From GH45 sp046704385 (GTDB taxonomy: Bacteria; Bacteroidota; Bacteroidia; Bacteroidales; SZUA-534), in NCBI GenBank assembly GCA_046704385.1, contig JBJKSB010000099.1:1-12901 (forward strand): 12,901 nucleotides of DNA. Reading direction: 5' to 3'. Below the pieces are notes generated by a model that worked only from the letters and a program-made list of their open reading frames with translations, was not told the origin of the DNA and made no database searches. The position numbers and the translations under genes were made by a program. Below, piece after piece: positions 1 to 8,476 of this stretch. Each line of letters begins with the position of its first letter. The first letter of the stretch is position 1.

Positions 1-235
1 GATGGCTGCTCCTCCGCTAGAGCCTCCGCTGAGTAGCTTCGGCGCTCGCGGAAAGCTACGGCGACACGCGGAACGCCTCGGGTAACCTGTCTCCTGACTT
101 AATGTCGCCCTGTAAGGGCATATCTAAAGAGGTTGTACAATATGAAGGATTGAGACTATATCGGGCAAAAGTGAAATCTAAACCTTTCAAATAACACGAC
201 CTCGTCCGACGAAGGAGGTCAAGTCGTAGTTATAA
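1..235 (+). repeat. Composite intergenic repeat, copy 1 (cut by window start)
   Basis: Positions 1-91 are identical to 8628-8718 and differ at one base from 12788-12878. After base 91 the similarity to copy 2 becomes patchy: a GCCCT-gta-AGGGC hairpin at 107-119, an AGGATTGAGACT block near 147, CCTTTCAAATAAC near 183, and CGTCCGACGAAGGAGG near 203 recur, with different spacers between them. The copy fades out around 232. The first 91 bp are clearly richer in G and C than the surrounding DNA. The minus-strand reading frame that stays open through copies 2 and 3 is stopped here by TAG (124-126), so the repeat does not look protein-coding. Confidence 0.85.
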
Positions 236-244
236 ATGGAAATT

Positions 245-350
245 AACCACAAAGACCAAAAAAAAAATACAAAAAACACCAAAACCCACAGATTTGTATA
301 ATGCTAATATTTAGAGCCTTGTGTTTCTTTGGGCCTTCGTAGTTTTTATT
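245..350. repeat. AT-rich imperfect hairpin repeat, relative of the MITE interior
   Basis: Starts with CCACAAAGACC and carries GCCTTGTGTTTCTT near 316-329. The order of motifs (CCAC..AAGAC, CACCAAAA, ATTTGTA, TAAT, GCCTTGTGTTTCTT, GTTTT) matches the interior of the 153-bp elements at 8270 and 12537. The flanking GGGGCTGTCTC inverted repeats are missing here. It is therefore a diverged, free-standing relative of that interior hairpin. No coding potential is evident. Confidence 0.6.
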
Positions 351-354
351 TTTA

Positions 355-448
355 GCCACTAATATTCACGAATTTACACTAAAGGTGATTGCTGGCACAA
401 TTAATTCTGATAAAAATAAAATTCGTGTGAATTAGTGTGATTAGTGGC
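355..448. repeat. Imperfect inverted repeat with GCCACTAAT / ATTAGTGGC ends
   Basis: The left arm (355-382, starting GCCACTAATATTCACG) and right arm (422-448, ending GTGATTAGTGGC) are imperfect reverse complements, joined by a loop of about 40 bp. A stray left-arm-like half, GCCACTAACGAACACTAAT, occurs at 12129-12147. It lies just downstream of the operon terminator with respect to operon transcription. Confidence 0.65.
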
Positions 449-470
449 CTTAAAAAAAAAAATTTAAAAA

Positions 471-496
471 AAAACCGGCCCTAGAGCCGGTTTTTT
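471..496 (-). terminator. Rho-independent terminator of the three-gene operon
   Basis: Perfect stem AAAAACCGGC / GCCGGTTTTT with a 6-base loop (CCTAGA). On the minus strand a long T-run follows (the A-rich stretch 453-474 on the plus strand). It begins 19 bp past the stop codon of the T9SS protein gene. Because poly-A and poly-T flank both sides, it could work in either direction, but the only gene it serves is the minus-strand operon. Confidence 0.88.
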
Positions 497-514
497 ATAT
501 GCAGTTTGTGTCAA

Positions 515-3500
515 TTATTTAATAACAAAACTTTTAGAATAAACATTTTCAGTAGTTACAATACGCATATGATAAATACCGGGTTGTTTATCGTTGATAT
601 TTATTTCAGATTTAGCAGCATTGTAGTAATCACGCTGTACAACTACACCTTGATTATTTCTGATTTCAACAAAATATTTGCTTGTTTCGTCAGGCATTTG
701 TAAGGTAAATGTACCATTATTTGGATTTGGATATGCAGTAACATTCAATGAATTGTTGCTTCCGGCAGCCGGACCGTTTTGGCTTGAGCCACCACCCTGA
801 GGATTAAGATACTGAACATATACAAGATATGGATCAGAAGATGGCCCATTACCACAGGCGTTATATCCTTGTACATAAATATCAGTGAATCCAACAAAGC
901 CATCAGCCCAGTTCACGGTTCCAACATCACCTGAACCTGTAATTACACCAGTACCAAGAGTCATACTCCAGATATATCGGTCAGCATTATCCATTTGAGC
1001 AGTGTATTCTGATAATAATACATTACTTACATCATCCTGATTACCATCTATAATTGGTTTAGTTGGCAATGGATTTACAGTAACATCCCAAGTGGTTTGG
1101 TAAGCTAAATTATTCCACTGATCATAAGCATACACAGTAAATGTTCCGGAATCAACATCCTTTAATGTATAACCAAAAGTATTACCTGTATAACTAGCAA
1201 GGATTGTAACACTTTCAGTATTTGCTAATTCCCAATCGTAATGTAATACAGATAATCCTGTTGTATTAAAATCAACACCTATACCTTCACAAAGGGTACT
1301 TCCGGATGCAATTGTTGCACCGTCAACAGGCGTAGTAGTAACTAATTCAGAAATATCGTAATCAGTAACTGTAATATCTCTGAAATATACATCCAAATTA
1401 CCGGCTGAATAGCCTTTAATTCCTCTGAACATTACCCGAATGGTACTTCCGGCGAAACTACTTAGATCTACCGAGGCAAATCCCTGGCTTCCTGTAGTTA
1501 CGTCAGTTGACCATACCTGTTGCCAGTTATCACCACAATCCGTTGAAACAAGAACTTCTCCTATCTCATCATTAATTATATTATTTCCATAAATCCAGTT
1601 ATATAGCTCATAACTAAAATATAAATAGAATGAACCGGTTCCCAATGTAATTTTTGGACTTATAGCTGTGGTTGTATCTTCAGGAGCTAAATACGATGCC
1701 TGAAGACTACCTCCGTTATTTGATGAATAACTAAATAGGTTATTACCATTATTATTATCGAAAATTTCCCAATAATAGTAATCGTTATCATTAGCATCCA
1801 TAGTATATGTTACATCGAAATTTTCCTGAGTAGTAACAGTGAATCCAAGGGTATCATTGCTTTGATTATTATCGAATGCACCAACAAGGTAAGATACAAG
1901 ACTTAACTGACCTACCGTTGAAGTATTAACGGTACCCATATAAACAATGGCTCGAGCTCCAGAAGCTATTACACCTGTATAGGTTTGTGACATGGTATCA
2001 GCTGAAGTACCTGAAACTTCCAGGTTAACATCAAAGCCAGTTGCATCAACATCACCAACGTTTTGAATTATAACCATAACTGAATCGTTGGCAGAACCAC
2101 ATGATCTGAAGCGGTACATTGGGTTGGTTGGATTATAAGTATTAAGATCAAAGCCTTTAAGCTTGTTAACAATTCCAAGAACCTCAATATCATTATATCT
2201 TAAATCAAAATTATCAACAGTAGCTGTGAATGTATTGTTATTGATATTCGTAATAACATAACGTACAATTACAATAGCTCCTTCAGCATTTGCCATTGGG
2301 AATTCAGCTTCACCATAACCAGGTAATGTTGTAAAGGTACCTAACGCATAGTTTGCATCATTATTGATATTTCCAATGGAAGTAAAAGTTGCCCCACAGT
2401 CATATGAAACCTGAACATCAATTTTATCACCAATACCAAAATCACCAGCAACAGTATAATTAAAATAAACAGAACTGTTTGCTTTCAATGGTCCTATTTT
2501 CGGTGAATACATCATTGCTGTATCGTTAGCAGCAATATTCTGAGTAGCCATGTTATAATTAAAAGTTGGCCATAAATTATCCCAAAATGCATTATTATTA
2601 AATTTCCATGCATTAGGATCAGAATTCACATCACCACCTGTATAGGCATTATCAAAATTCTGGGTGTAAGTTTGATCTGCAACATCCCAGATTTTAAAGT
2701 TATTTACTCTATCGTTGTTGGTTACACTTCCATCAAAATCAATATGAGTAGTAACCTGATAGGTATTAGGTTCTTCAGCATTGAAAGTACCAATTAATAC
2801 AGTATCAGTCTCACCAGCCAATAATACTTTGGTATAATCAAAGGTAAGTACATCAACCACGGCTAACTCATTAAACTGGTTCGTAGCTTTTACTACTGCA
2901 GTTAATGTTGCATTAGTAACGGTATCAAATGCTGTTGTATTTGAGATAATGGCATAAACAGGTTCCTGAGTTAACCCACATACATCAATGGTATCGAAAC
3001 GTCCAACTTGTAAAGCGTCAAAACTAACTGTTGGTAACGGAATATCAATACTTATTTCACTAACACCAACTGCAAGTTGACCCACATTACTACCTTTAAC
3101 CACCAATAAGCGAACTGCTATATTTTCTCCCAGGTAATCCTGATCAAGATTATATTCAAAGGCCTTTAATGAATCATTTTGAGCATGATTTTGAGCAGTA
3201 AAAGTTTCAATAGTGGTAAATGTACCGCCACAATCACTTGAAATCTGAACTTTTAATGAATCGCCAGGTCTGAAATAATCTGCAAGATAGTCTCCATTTT
3301 TATCATAAGAGAAAGCATCATAAGATAATCTCAGTTTATAACCATCTCCAATAGGTCCAACTTTTTGTAACGTTACAATAGCAGTATCACTTTCACTTAG
3401 CAATGGCATAGCTAAGAACCTGTCGCCAGCTGGTCCTACTCCATTCATTTGCAACACATTACTACTCCACGCATTAGGAGAAGTTGTATAATATTGCCAG

Positions 3501-6376
3501 GTTGCAGGCTGATTAGTTCCACTATAACTCCATGGAACCTGAGCCAGCGACTGAACTGTTAAAGCAACACCTGTTATACCATCATTACTATTATCGGTAT
3601 CATTGGGTAATTCAGTACCTGCAAGAAGTTCATAACTTCCTGACTGAAGTGAATTAAAGCCACTAATATAAATAGTGTCGGTTGAACCCGGAACTATTTG
3701 TCCTGTTGTGCCTGAAAAGAAGGTGGTATCAGATTCGCCATTGAAAATAACTCCCAAAGTAACTGGTACGTTTAACAAGGTATCGTTACCAAAGTTTTGT
3801 ACCACAACCATAGCAGAGTCTGATTCTGCACCGCAAATTGCTACATTAGCCAGGTATTGAGGTACATCAATACTAACCACACCGGCATCACCCGTAGAAA
3901 GTATCTGAAAATCATCAACATAAAGTTGGTTAGCGCCCGTTACATTTTCTTTGATTAATTCAATCCGAACCCTGATATCCTGTCCGGCATAGGCAGTCAG
4001 GTCTAAATTAGGAGTAGATTGATATGAACTGCTGGCCACCAGATTTGAGGTATTTACAGAATAAACTAAATTCCATGTGCCTCCACAATTACCGGATAGG
4101 TATACATTGACAGAATCACCTTCACGCAGGAAGTTCCCTTGTACAGTAGCACCACCGTCATCATAAGTATTAATAAGATAGTTAAATGACATATAATCAC
4201 CTGCCTTAACTTCTCCAATCTTAGATGAATAAAAAGATTCTGAATCACCATTATAAAGCTTATCGGTATATAAAGCAGCACCACTCCAATTTGCTTCAGA
4301 ATAATCCCACTTGGTCGGAGAAGGATTTGAGTTGAAATTTTCAACATAAGGAATAGTCAAAACATCCTGAATTGTAACACTATTGGCCAGTGCATCATTG
4401 GAATTGTCATAGTCACCGGTCATAGCTACAGAAGCATTTAATTGGTAAGTACCCGATAACGAAACATCAAAGCTACCAATGGTATCTGTATAAGTTTCGT
4501 TAGCAGCAATTTCAGGAATTACAACAGTAATAGAAGTATCATTAAAATTGGCACCCGTTATTTCGAAAGTTAACGGAACATTCACAGCTTTAACAATATC
4601 ATTGTTCGTTACATCTATATAGAAAGCTGCTGATGTACTACCGCATACTAAATCATTTATACTACTGTTTATATCATCCACAGAAACATCGGCAAGACCA
4701 ATATGTAACCTATTTACACTTAACTGTACCCAAGAAGTTTGATCAGCAGTAACCCGGTTTTCAGCTTTAACCCTAAACATGGCCTCTTTTCCTTTATAAG
4801 GCGATAAATCAATTGAGGCACTTGGCAAATAGCCATTTGTTGTATTACAATTACTTGTATCAATTACGGCAAGGTTTGTAAATGTTTTACCATTATCTAA
4901 TGAAATTTGAATACTGATGGTATCGTTATTACCCAAACCCCAACCAGATGATAAATCACTTTGAATACGATAATTGAAAGCCAAGTAGGCATTATCAGGA
5001 ATGGGACCAAATTTGGTTGAAGTTATTGTGGCACTATCACCCGGATTCAACCAATTTGAAAAGAAAGAAGATGCCGAAACATTAGCATTATCAGTGGTCC
5101 AATGAACCGCTTCTGTGGAGGCATCATAAAAACCATCACCATCTATATCATATTGCGTAAAATAATGAGCATAACTATTATACATAATAATTGGGAAATT
5201 ACCAGGAACCTGATCAATATTATTATAATCAGTAACAAGGTTATAATCCAATGAATCATCACGTGGAATTGAAGCTTTTGCAATTAACTCATATTCTCCT
5301 GCCTTAGTAGCATCAATGGTTCCCATATCAATGGTATCTGATTTGCCATATTGAAGCTGAGTAGTAGTTAAAGCACTTGTTAATGTTTTGGTAGTTCCAC
5401 CGTATGCATTTACAATAATACCTATACTATCCTGGTCAATTGGACCCATATTTTGTACTACAACTTTTACATTATAAGTGTCATTTGACATATAAGTGTA
5501 ATCGTTATTGTTCCAGATTATTTCGGTTATATCAATATTGTTTCCTGCAATAAGATTAAAGTCATACATATAGAATCCAGAACCTGAGCCTGCCTGAGTA
5601 GATATAACCATACGGAACTGGATGGTTTTATTTACATCAGTAATTAGTAACCCTTTGTTCCAAGGATCAATACCCATATTAGTATTATAGTGGCCATTAA
5701 GTACTCCACCACCAATTATGGTATCAACAGTTACAAAATTTCCTGTACATGCTTCACCTTTTTGAATAAAAATGGTATCTGTGGCATTAAACCAAGAGCC
5801 ACAATCAAAATTATAGTTGAAATAATAAGCACTCTTTGAAATATCTATAGCTGCTGTAGAAATGGTATCCTGAACACTATTTAACCCAGCCCCCTGTATT
5901 CTGCCAACTCCTGAATTCCACGTCAGGTAAGACCCCAGGTTCCAACTCTGGCTACCGCTAAAACTTTCAAGATAAGGTAACCCTTTAGGAGGCTCCAATT
6001 TAAAGTTCTTGGTTAATGTTGAAGCTCCACCATTATTCGTTTGAACCTGAAGTGAATAACTACCATAGGCTGAAAGATCGAGACCTGCTGCTGTAATGGT
6101 ATCAGTTGCAGAAGCAGCTAGTGAAAATGTCTGATTCCAGCTATCCGATGTAAGGTCAGGATAAGTGAGCTGAAAGCTTACAGTAAAACCGTTTATTGCA
6201 CCAGCCGTAGTGTTGGTAAGTGTAACAGAAATAGCTCCTGCCGATGAGGTACAGCTGGAATAGCCGTCCTGAGCTATTTTATCGACAGTTATATTTTGGC
6301 TCCATCCCATTGAGCTTATTAATAATAAACCCAACAAGATAAATAAAGATTTATGTTTAAATAATTTTGTATTCAT
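515..6376 (-). CDS. Giant modular secreted/surface protein with T9SS type A sorting domain
   Basis: 1953 residues, no recognised enzyme domain. Residues 1-27 are a signal peptide (basic start, LFILLGLLLISS core, likely cut after WSQ). From 28 to about 1670, CARDB/Ig-like modules (about 28-125, 280-385, 562-670, 831-945, 1115-1230, 1395-1517) alternate with jelly-roll, MAM-like modules (about 134-275, 395-560, 675-826, 950-1112, 1236-1393, 1520-1671). The jelly rolls carry the phrase FNY or a variant and, in five of six, an Asp-box-like motif (S492-F499, S761-W768, S1046-F1053, S1324-F1331, S1611-W1618). D410-D418 (DIDGDGFYD) resembles a calcium loop. Two PKD/Ig-like modules (about 1675-1858) and the linker GGGSSQNGPAAGSNNS precede the sorting domain (1877-1953, YPNPNNGTF then PGIYHMRI). 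Such proteins are exported by Sec, then T9SS, and usually cell-surface attached or released. It ends an operon; adhesion or matrix binding is inference only. Confidence 0.93.
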   Translation of the reverse strand: MNTKLFKHKSLFILLGLLLISSMGWSQNITVDKIAQDGYSSCTSSAGAISVTLTNTTAGAINGFTVSFQLTYPDLTSDSWNQTFSLAASATDTITAAGLDLSAYGSYSLQVQTNNGGASTLTKNFKLEPPKGLPYLESFSGSQSWNLGSYLTWNSGVGRIQGAGLNSVQDTISTAAIDISKSAYYFNYNFDCGSWFNATDTIFIQKGEACTGNFVTVDTIIGGGVLNGHYNTNMGIDPWNKGLLITDVNKTIQFRMVISTQAGSGSGFYMYDFNLIAGNNIDITEIIWNNNDYTYMSNDTYNVKVVVQNMGPIDQDSIGIIVNAYGGTTKTLTSALTTTQLQYGKSDTIDMGTIDATKAGEYELIAKASIPRDDSLDYNLVTDYNNIDQVPGNFPIIMYNSYAHYFTQYDIDGDGFYDASTEAVHWTTDNANVSASSFFSNWLNPGDSATITSTKFGPIPDNAYLAFNYRIQSDLSSGWGLGNNDTISIQISLDNGKTFTNLAVIDTSNCNTTNGYLPSASIDLSPYKGKEAMFRVKAENRVTADQTSWVQLSVNRLHIGLADVSVDDINSSINDLVCGSTSAAFYIDVTNNDIVKAVNVPLTFEITGANFNDTSITVVIPEIAANETYTDTIGSFDVSLSGTYQLNASVAMTGDYDNSNDALANSVTIQDVLTIPYVENFNSNPSPTKWDYSEANWSGAALYTDKLYNGDSESFYSSKIGEVKAGDYMSFNYLINTYDDGGATVQGNFLREGDSVNVYLSGNCGGTWNLVYSVNTSNLVASSSYQSTPNLDLTAYAGQDIRVRIELIKENVTGANQLYVDDFQILSTGDAGVVSIDVPQYLANVAICGAESDSAMVVVQNFGNDTLLNVPVTLGVIFNGESDTTFFSGTTGQIVPGSTDTIYISGFNSLQSGSYELLAGTELPNDTDNSNDGITGVALTVQSLAQVPWSYSGTNQPATWQYYTTSPNAWSSNVLQMNGVGPAGDRFLAMPLLSESDTAIVTLQKVGPIGDGYKLRLSYDAFSYDKNGDYLADYFRPGDSLKVQISSDCGGTFTTIETFTAQNHAQNDSLKAFEYNLDQDYLGENIAVRLLVVKGSNVGQLAVGVSEISIDIPLPTVSFDALQVGRFDTIDVCGLTQEPVYAIISNTTAFDTVTNATLTAVVKATNQFNELAVVDVLTFDYTKVLLAGETDTVLIGTFNAEEPNTYQVTTHIDFDGSVTNNDRVNNFKIWDVADQTYTQNFDNAYTGGDVNSDPNAWKFNNNAFWDNLWPTFNYNMATQNIAANDTAMMYSPKIGPLKANSSVYFNYTVAGDFGIGDKIDVQVSYDCGATFTSIGNINNDANYALGTFTTLPGYGEAEFPMANAEGAIVIVRYVITNINNNTFTATVDNFDLRYNDIEVLGIVNKLKGFDLNTYNPTNPMYRFRSCGSANDSVMVIIQNVGDVDATGFDVNLEVSGTSADTMSQTYTGVIASGARAIVYMGTVNTSTVGQLSLVSYLVGAFDNNQSNDTLGFTVTTQENFDVTYTMDANDNDYYYWEIFDNNNGNNLFSYSSNNGGSLQASYLAPEDTTTAISPKITLGTGSFYLYFSYELYNWIYGNNIINDEIGEVLVSTDCGDNWQQVWSTDVTTGSQGFASVDLSSFAGSTIRVMFRGIKGYSAGNLDVYFRDITVTDYDISELVTTTPVDGATIASGSTLCEGIGVDFNTTGLSVLHYDWELANTESVTILASYTGNTFGYTLKDVDSGTFTVYAYDQWNNLAYQTTWDVTVNPLPTKPIIDGNQDDVSNVLLSEYTAQMDNADRYIWSMTLGTGVITGSGDVGTVNWADGFVGFTDIYVQGYNACGNGPSSDPYLVYVQYLNPQGGGSSQNGPAAGSNNSLNVTAYPNPNNGTFTLQMPDETSKYFVEIRNNQGVVVQRDYYNAAKSEININDKQPGIYHMRIVTTENVYSKSFVIK

Positions 6377-6396
6377 TTCTTATAATTTTTGGGTTA

Positions 6397-7044
6397 TTAA
6401 TTTTTTGCTAATACTAATACACCATCTACTCCACCAATGGAATATTCAAAAGTGATGCGATCAAGGGTAGTTGATATATCAGCCCTTTTAACCACTAAGT
6501 CGGCACCATTAACAGATTGTCCGGTAAACTTAATATAAGATTTACCTGCAACATCGCTGATAACAAGTTTACCTTCAACATTGGCATTGGCGTTGCCACC
6601 AAAATTATGAATAACGATATTCATATTTGTTGAAGTAGATGGAGTGATACTATCGGCGTAAGCCTGCTTATCAGTTGCAGGATAAGGGAATACATATTCG
6701 CCGTTCCATTCTCCTGTAAAACCAGAGTTAGAGGCTTCATTATATACATTAACCAAGCGTACTTCCTCAGCTGTGTTGCCGGCAACATCAGATACTGAGT
6801 AGGTAATAAACTGTTCACCTGCAGTATTAACGTCAAGCGCAGTTACCTGTACATTTTCGGTAATATCGCCGTCCTCATCATCAAAGGCCTTGTAACCAGG
6901 TTCATCAAATGCCTGATTTAAAACATGGTCCATTACTAAATCCCCTTCCAGTGCTATAACCGGTGCAACATCGTCTTTACATGATATAAAGCCAATTGCA
7001 GAGACTATTAATAATAAAATTGTAAGTTTCTTCATATTTTTCAT
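6397..7044 (-). CDS. DUF5011-type lipoprotein
   Basis: 215 residues. The N-terminus is a lipoprotein signal: MKNMKK, a hydrophobic run LTILLLIVSAIGF, then IS-C22, so Cys22 is the probable lipidated residue. K-D-D follows, a common start for Bacteroidota envelope lipoproteins. Residues about 27-100 fit the DUF5011 Ig-like fold (APVIALEGD, then DDEDGDITENV and ITYSVSDVAGNTAEE, the typical markers). The C-terminal half (about 108-215, starting FTGEWNGEY and ending GGVDGVLVLAKN) looks like a beta-rich domain also seen in surface lipoproteins; I cannot name it. It sits 36 bp after the barrel gene and 20 bp before the T9SS protein gene, so co-translation and a shared job at the envelope are likely. 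Met4 is an alternative start. Substrate or partner unknown. Confidence 0.88.
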   Translation of the reverse strand: MKNMKKLTILLLIVSAIGFISCKDDVAPVIALEGDLVMDHVLNQAFDEPGYKAFDDEDGDITENVQVTALDVNTAGEQFITYSVSDVAGNTAEEVRLVNVYNEASNSGFTGEWNGEYVFPYPATDKQAYADSITPSTSTNMNIVIHNFGGNANANVEGKLVISDVAGKSYIKFTGQSVNGADLVVKRADISTTLDRITFEYSIGGVDGVLVLAKN

Positions 7045-7080
7045 TTTTTAACTAATTAATTTTAATTTACCATAACCGGA

Positions 7081-7815
7081 TTATAAATTATAGGAAACGC
7101 CAAACTGAAAAGTCATAAAATTCTTTTTAAGTTTATGATCAATAAAATTTGACTGGGCAGCATTAATATTGGTCAAACCCATACGGTAACGGGCATCGAA
7201 CCAATACGTAAGATTTTTGCCTCCTTCAATTGATAATCCGGTACCACCAATTAACCCCAGATCGAATTTTTCCATCCGGTTACCTAATTTTTCCAGCTCT
7301 TTTCTGTAATAATCAACACCTGTTGTTGATGGTTCAGCATAAGTGTTTAAAGATTTTGCAGTTAAGAAATAGGAAAAATCAGCACCCGCATAAATTCTGG
7401 GTTTCACAGCTCCCTGTACCCCTGGTAAATTAAATGACACCAGCAATGGAGTACTAATTTGGTTAACTAACAGGCTGGAGTTTACAATTGGGCTAGACAA
7501 CACCTTATTTTCAGCTGAGTAAAAATAATTAGGGTCCAGATTTGCGGCTCCCGCCATTCCATACTGTACTTCAAGGGTTACCCCGAGGTATTCCAGTATG
7601 TCATAATTGACAAAGGCCCCGATATTATACCCACTCCGTGGGGATCCGACCTCTGCAAAATGTTTTTCTGTTAGATTCGTGGAAGAAAATCCGGCTTTTA
7701 AACCGAAGCCTAATCCAGAACCTGCCCTGGCATCCTGATTACTCCCCATTAACAAGGAAAAAAACAGAAAGGATGCCACACAAAAAACACTGAAATTTGT
7801 TTTTCTCATAAGCAT
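7081..7815 (-). CDS. Outer-membrane beta-barrel protein (PorT-like / OMP_b-brl_2 type)
   Basis: 244 residues. A signal peptide covers about 1-31 (hydrophobic core FSVFCVASFLFFSLLMG, possible cut after ARA). The mature part shows alternating hydrophobic strands with aromatic girdles: FGLKAGFSSTNL, YNIGAFVNYDI, VTLEVQYGMAG, ISTPLLVSFNLP, PRIYAGADFSYFL, FDLGLIGGTGLSIE, TYWFDARYRMGLTNI, and a C-terminal strand FMTFQFGVSYNL ending in a hydrophobic residue, as expected for barrel assembly. Length and pattern fit the porin-like PorT family barrels of about 200-250 residues, not the longer PorP/SprF partners of gliding adhesins. It is the first gene of the operon, so it may help place or hold the two downstream envelope proteins (inference). 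Met3 is an equally good start. No gene symbol is justified. Confidence 0.88.
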   Translation of the reverse strand: MLMRKTNFSVFCVASFLFFSLLMGSNQDARAGSGLGFGLKAGFSSTNLTEKHFAEVGSPRSGYNIGAFVNYDILEYLGVTLEVQYGMAGAANLDPNYFYSAENKVLSSPIVNSSLLVNQISTPLLVSFNLPGVQGAVKPRIYAGADFSYFLTAKSLNTYAEPSTTGVDYYRKELEKLGNRMEKFDLGLIGGTGLSIEGGKNLTYWFDARYRMGLTNINAAQSNFIDHKLKKNFMTFQFGVSYNL

Positions 7816-7843
7816 TAAATTTTTATTATTTGAACTTAAATCA

Positions 7844-7863
7844 TAAGACTTTTACGGGTCTTA
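7844..7863 (-). promoter_or_regulatory. Small hairpin in the operon leader
   Basis: TAAGAC and GTCTTA, six perfect pairs with an 8-base loop, lie between the predicted promoter and the barrel start codon, about 28 bp ahead of it. No T-run follows, so it is not an obvious terminator. It could stabilise the mRNA 5' end or be chance in AT-rich DNA. Confidence 0.35.
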
Positions 7864-7875
7864 ATTAATCGATCA

Positions 7876-7905
7876 TAAATATAATAAAAAATTATTATTA
7901 TACAA
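7876..7905 (-). promoter_or_regulatory. Putative promoter of the three-gene operon
   Basis: On the minus strand TTG (7905-7903) is followed after exactly 19 bp by TATATTTA (7883-7876), seven of eight matches to the Bacteroidota -7 consensus TAnnTTTG. The start of transcription would fall near 7870, giving a leader of about 55 bases before the barrel gene. No other gene lies between this site and the terminator at 471-496 that would need its own promoter; the gaps of 36 and 20 bp support one transcript. The region is AT-rich, so a chance match is possible. Confidence 0.5.
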
Positions 7906-7986
7906 TAACTCATTTTTTTAACAATAAAATTAATAATTAAGCTTTGACGAAAGTGGTAAAATATTAGACTAAAGGCGAGGTTAGAA

Positions 7987-8074
7987 GGTTACAAGGTGAC
8001 AGGGTTACAGGGTTGCTGCTACTGGAGACTGGAAACTGGAAACTGGAGACTGGAGACTGGAAACTGGAAACTGG
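7987..8074. repeat. Degenerate GGTTACA repeats followed by an ACTGGAR heptamer array
   Basis: From 8021 to 8074 the heptamer ACTGGAG or ACTGGAA is repeated seven times without interruption, then ACTGG ends the run. The order of the last base is G,A,A,G,G,A,A. Just before it, 7987-8014 holds looser repeats of GGTTACA/GGTGACA. A unit of 7 would shift any reading frame at each change in copy number, and no gene spans it. It sits between the operon promoter and composite repeat copy 2. Confidence 0.9.
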
Positions 8075-8195
8075 TTACATATATATAATATGTATACATT
8101 TTATGCATCCGTTGTGGGGGATTATTCCCGAAAGGATTTTTTTGGAACGGTCGGTTCGATTAATAATCTTTCGTTTATTAACGTCGACCTGTCTT

Positions 8196-8237
8196 CGTTA
8201 TAAACAGAAGATATTAAACCCAAAAAATTGAATAGCC
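8196..8237 (+). repeat. 42-bp direct repeat, left member
   Basis: Starts CGTTATAAACAGAAGATA and ends ATTGAATAGCC. A near-identical segment is at 8853-8896 (two extra A residues and one substitution region), and a third at 12463-12504. Within copy 2 the two members are 657 bp apart and bracket the MITE, REP insertion and GC-rich core. Confidence 0.85.
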
Positions 8238-8269
8238 CTTTCAGGGCAAATTATTAATAGTCCTGGTTC

Positions 8270-8422
8270 GGGGCTGTCTCAAAAGTAATTTTTTTACCAC
8301 CAAGACACAAAGGCACCAAAATTCACGAATTTGTAAGGTATTAATTTTTAACGCCTTGTGTTTCTTGGTGTCTTTGTGGTTTTATGGTTTTATATTCATT
8401 TTAATACTTTTGAGACAGCCCC
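8270..8422. mobile_element. 153-bp MITE-like element with 18-bp perfect terminal inverted repeats
   Basis: Left end GGGGCTGTCTCAAAAGTA (8270-8287) and right end TACTTTTGAGACAGCCCC (8405-8422) are exact reverse complements. The interior is itself an imperfect inverted repeat (ACCACCAAGACACAAAGGC near 8295 against GCCTTGTGTTTC...GTCTTTGTGGT near 8353-8380), so a single strand would fold end to end. It has no gene. The twin at 12537-12689 has the same length and two mismatches. GGGGCTGTCTC ends resemble those of some IS families, which may supply the transposase in trans; I see no clear target-site duplication. Confidence 0.85.
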
Positions 8423-8476
8423 TTGAATTGAGGTGCCACTCCGTGGCGAAAAATGAATAATATGCTAATTCGAATT

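Noticed and set aside
4066..4347. Frame of 93 codons on the minus strand inside the giant gene
   Set aside because: Out-of-frame shadow; the main frame there encodes a continuous jelly-roll module.
8013..8231. Open reading frame of 72 codons on the plus strand
   Set aside because: It begins in the heptamer array and runs into the repeat; the heptamer gives a low-complexity peptide and no start signal or homology is visible.
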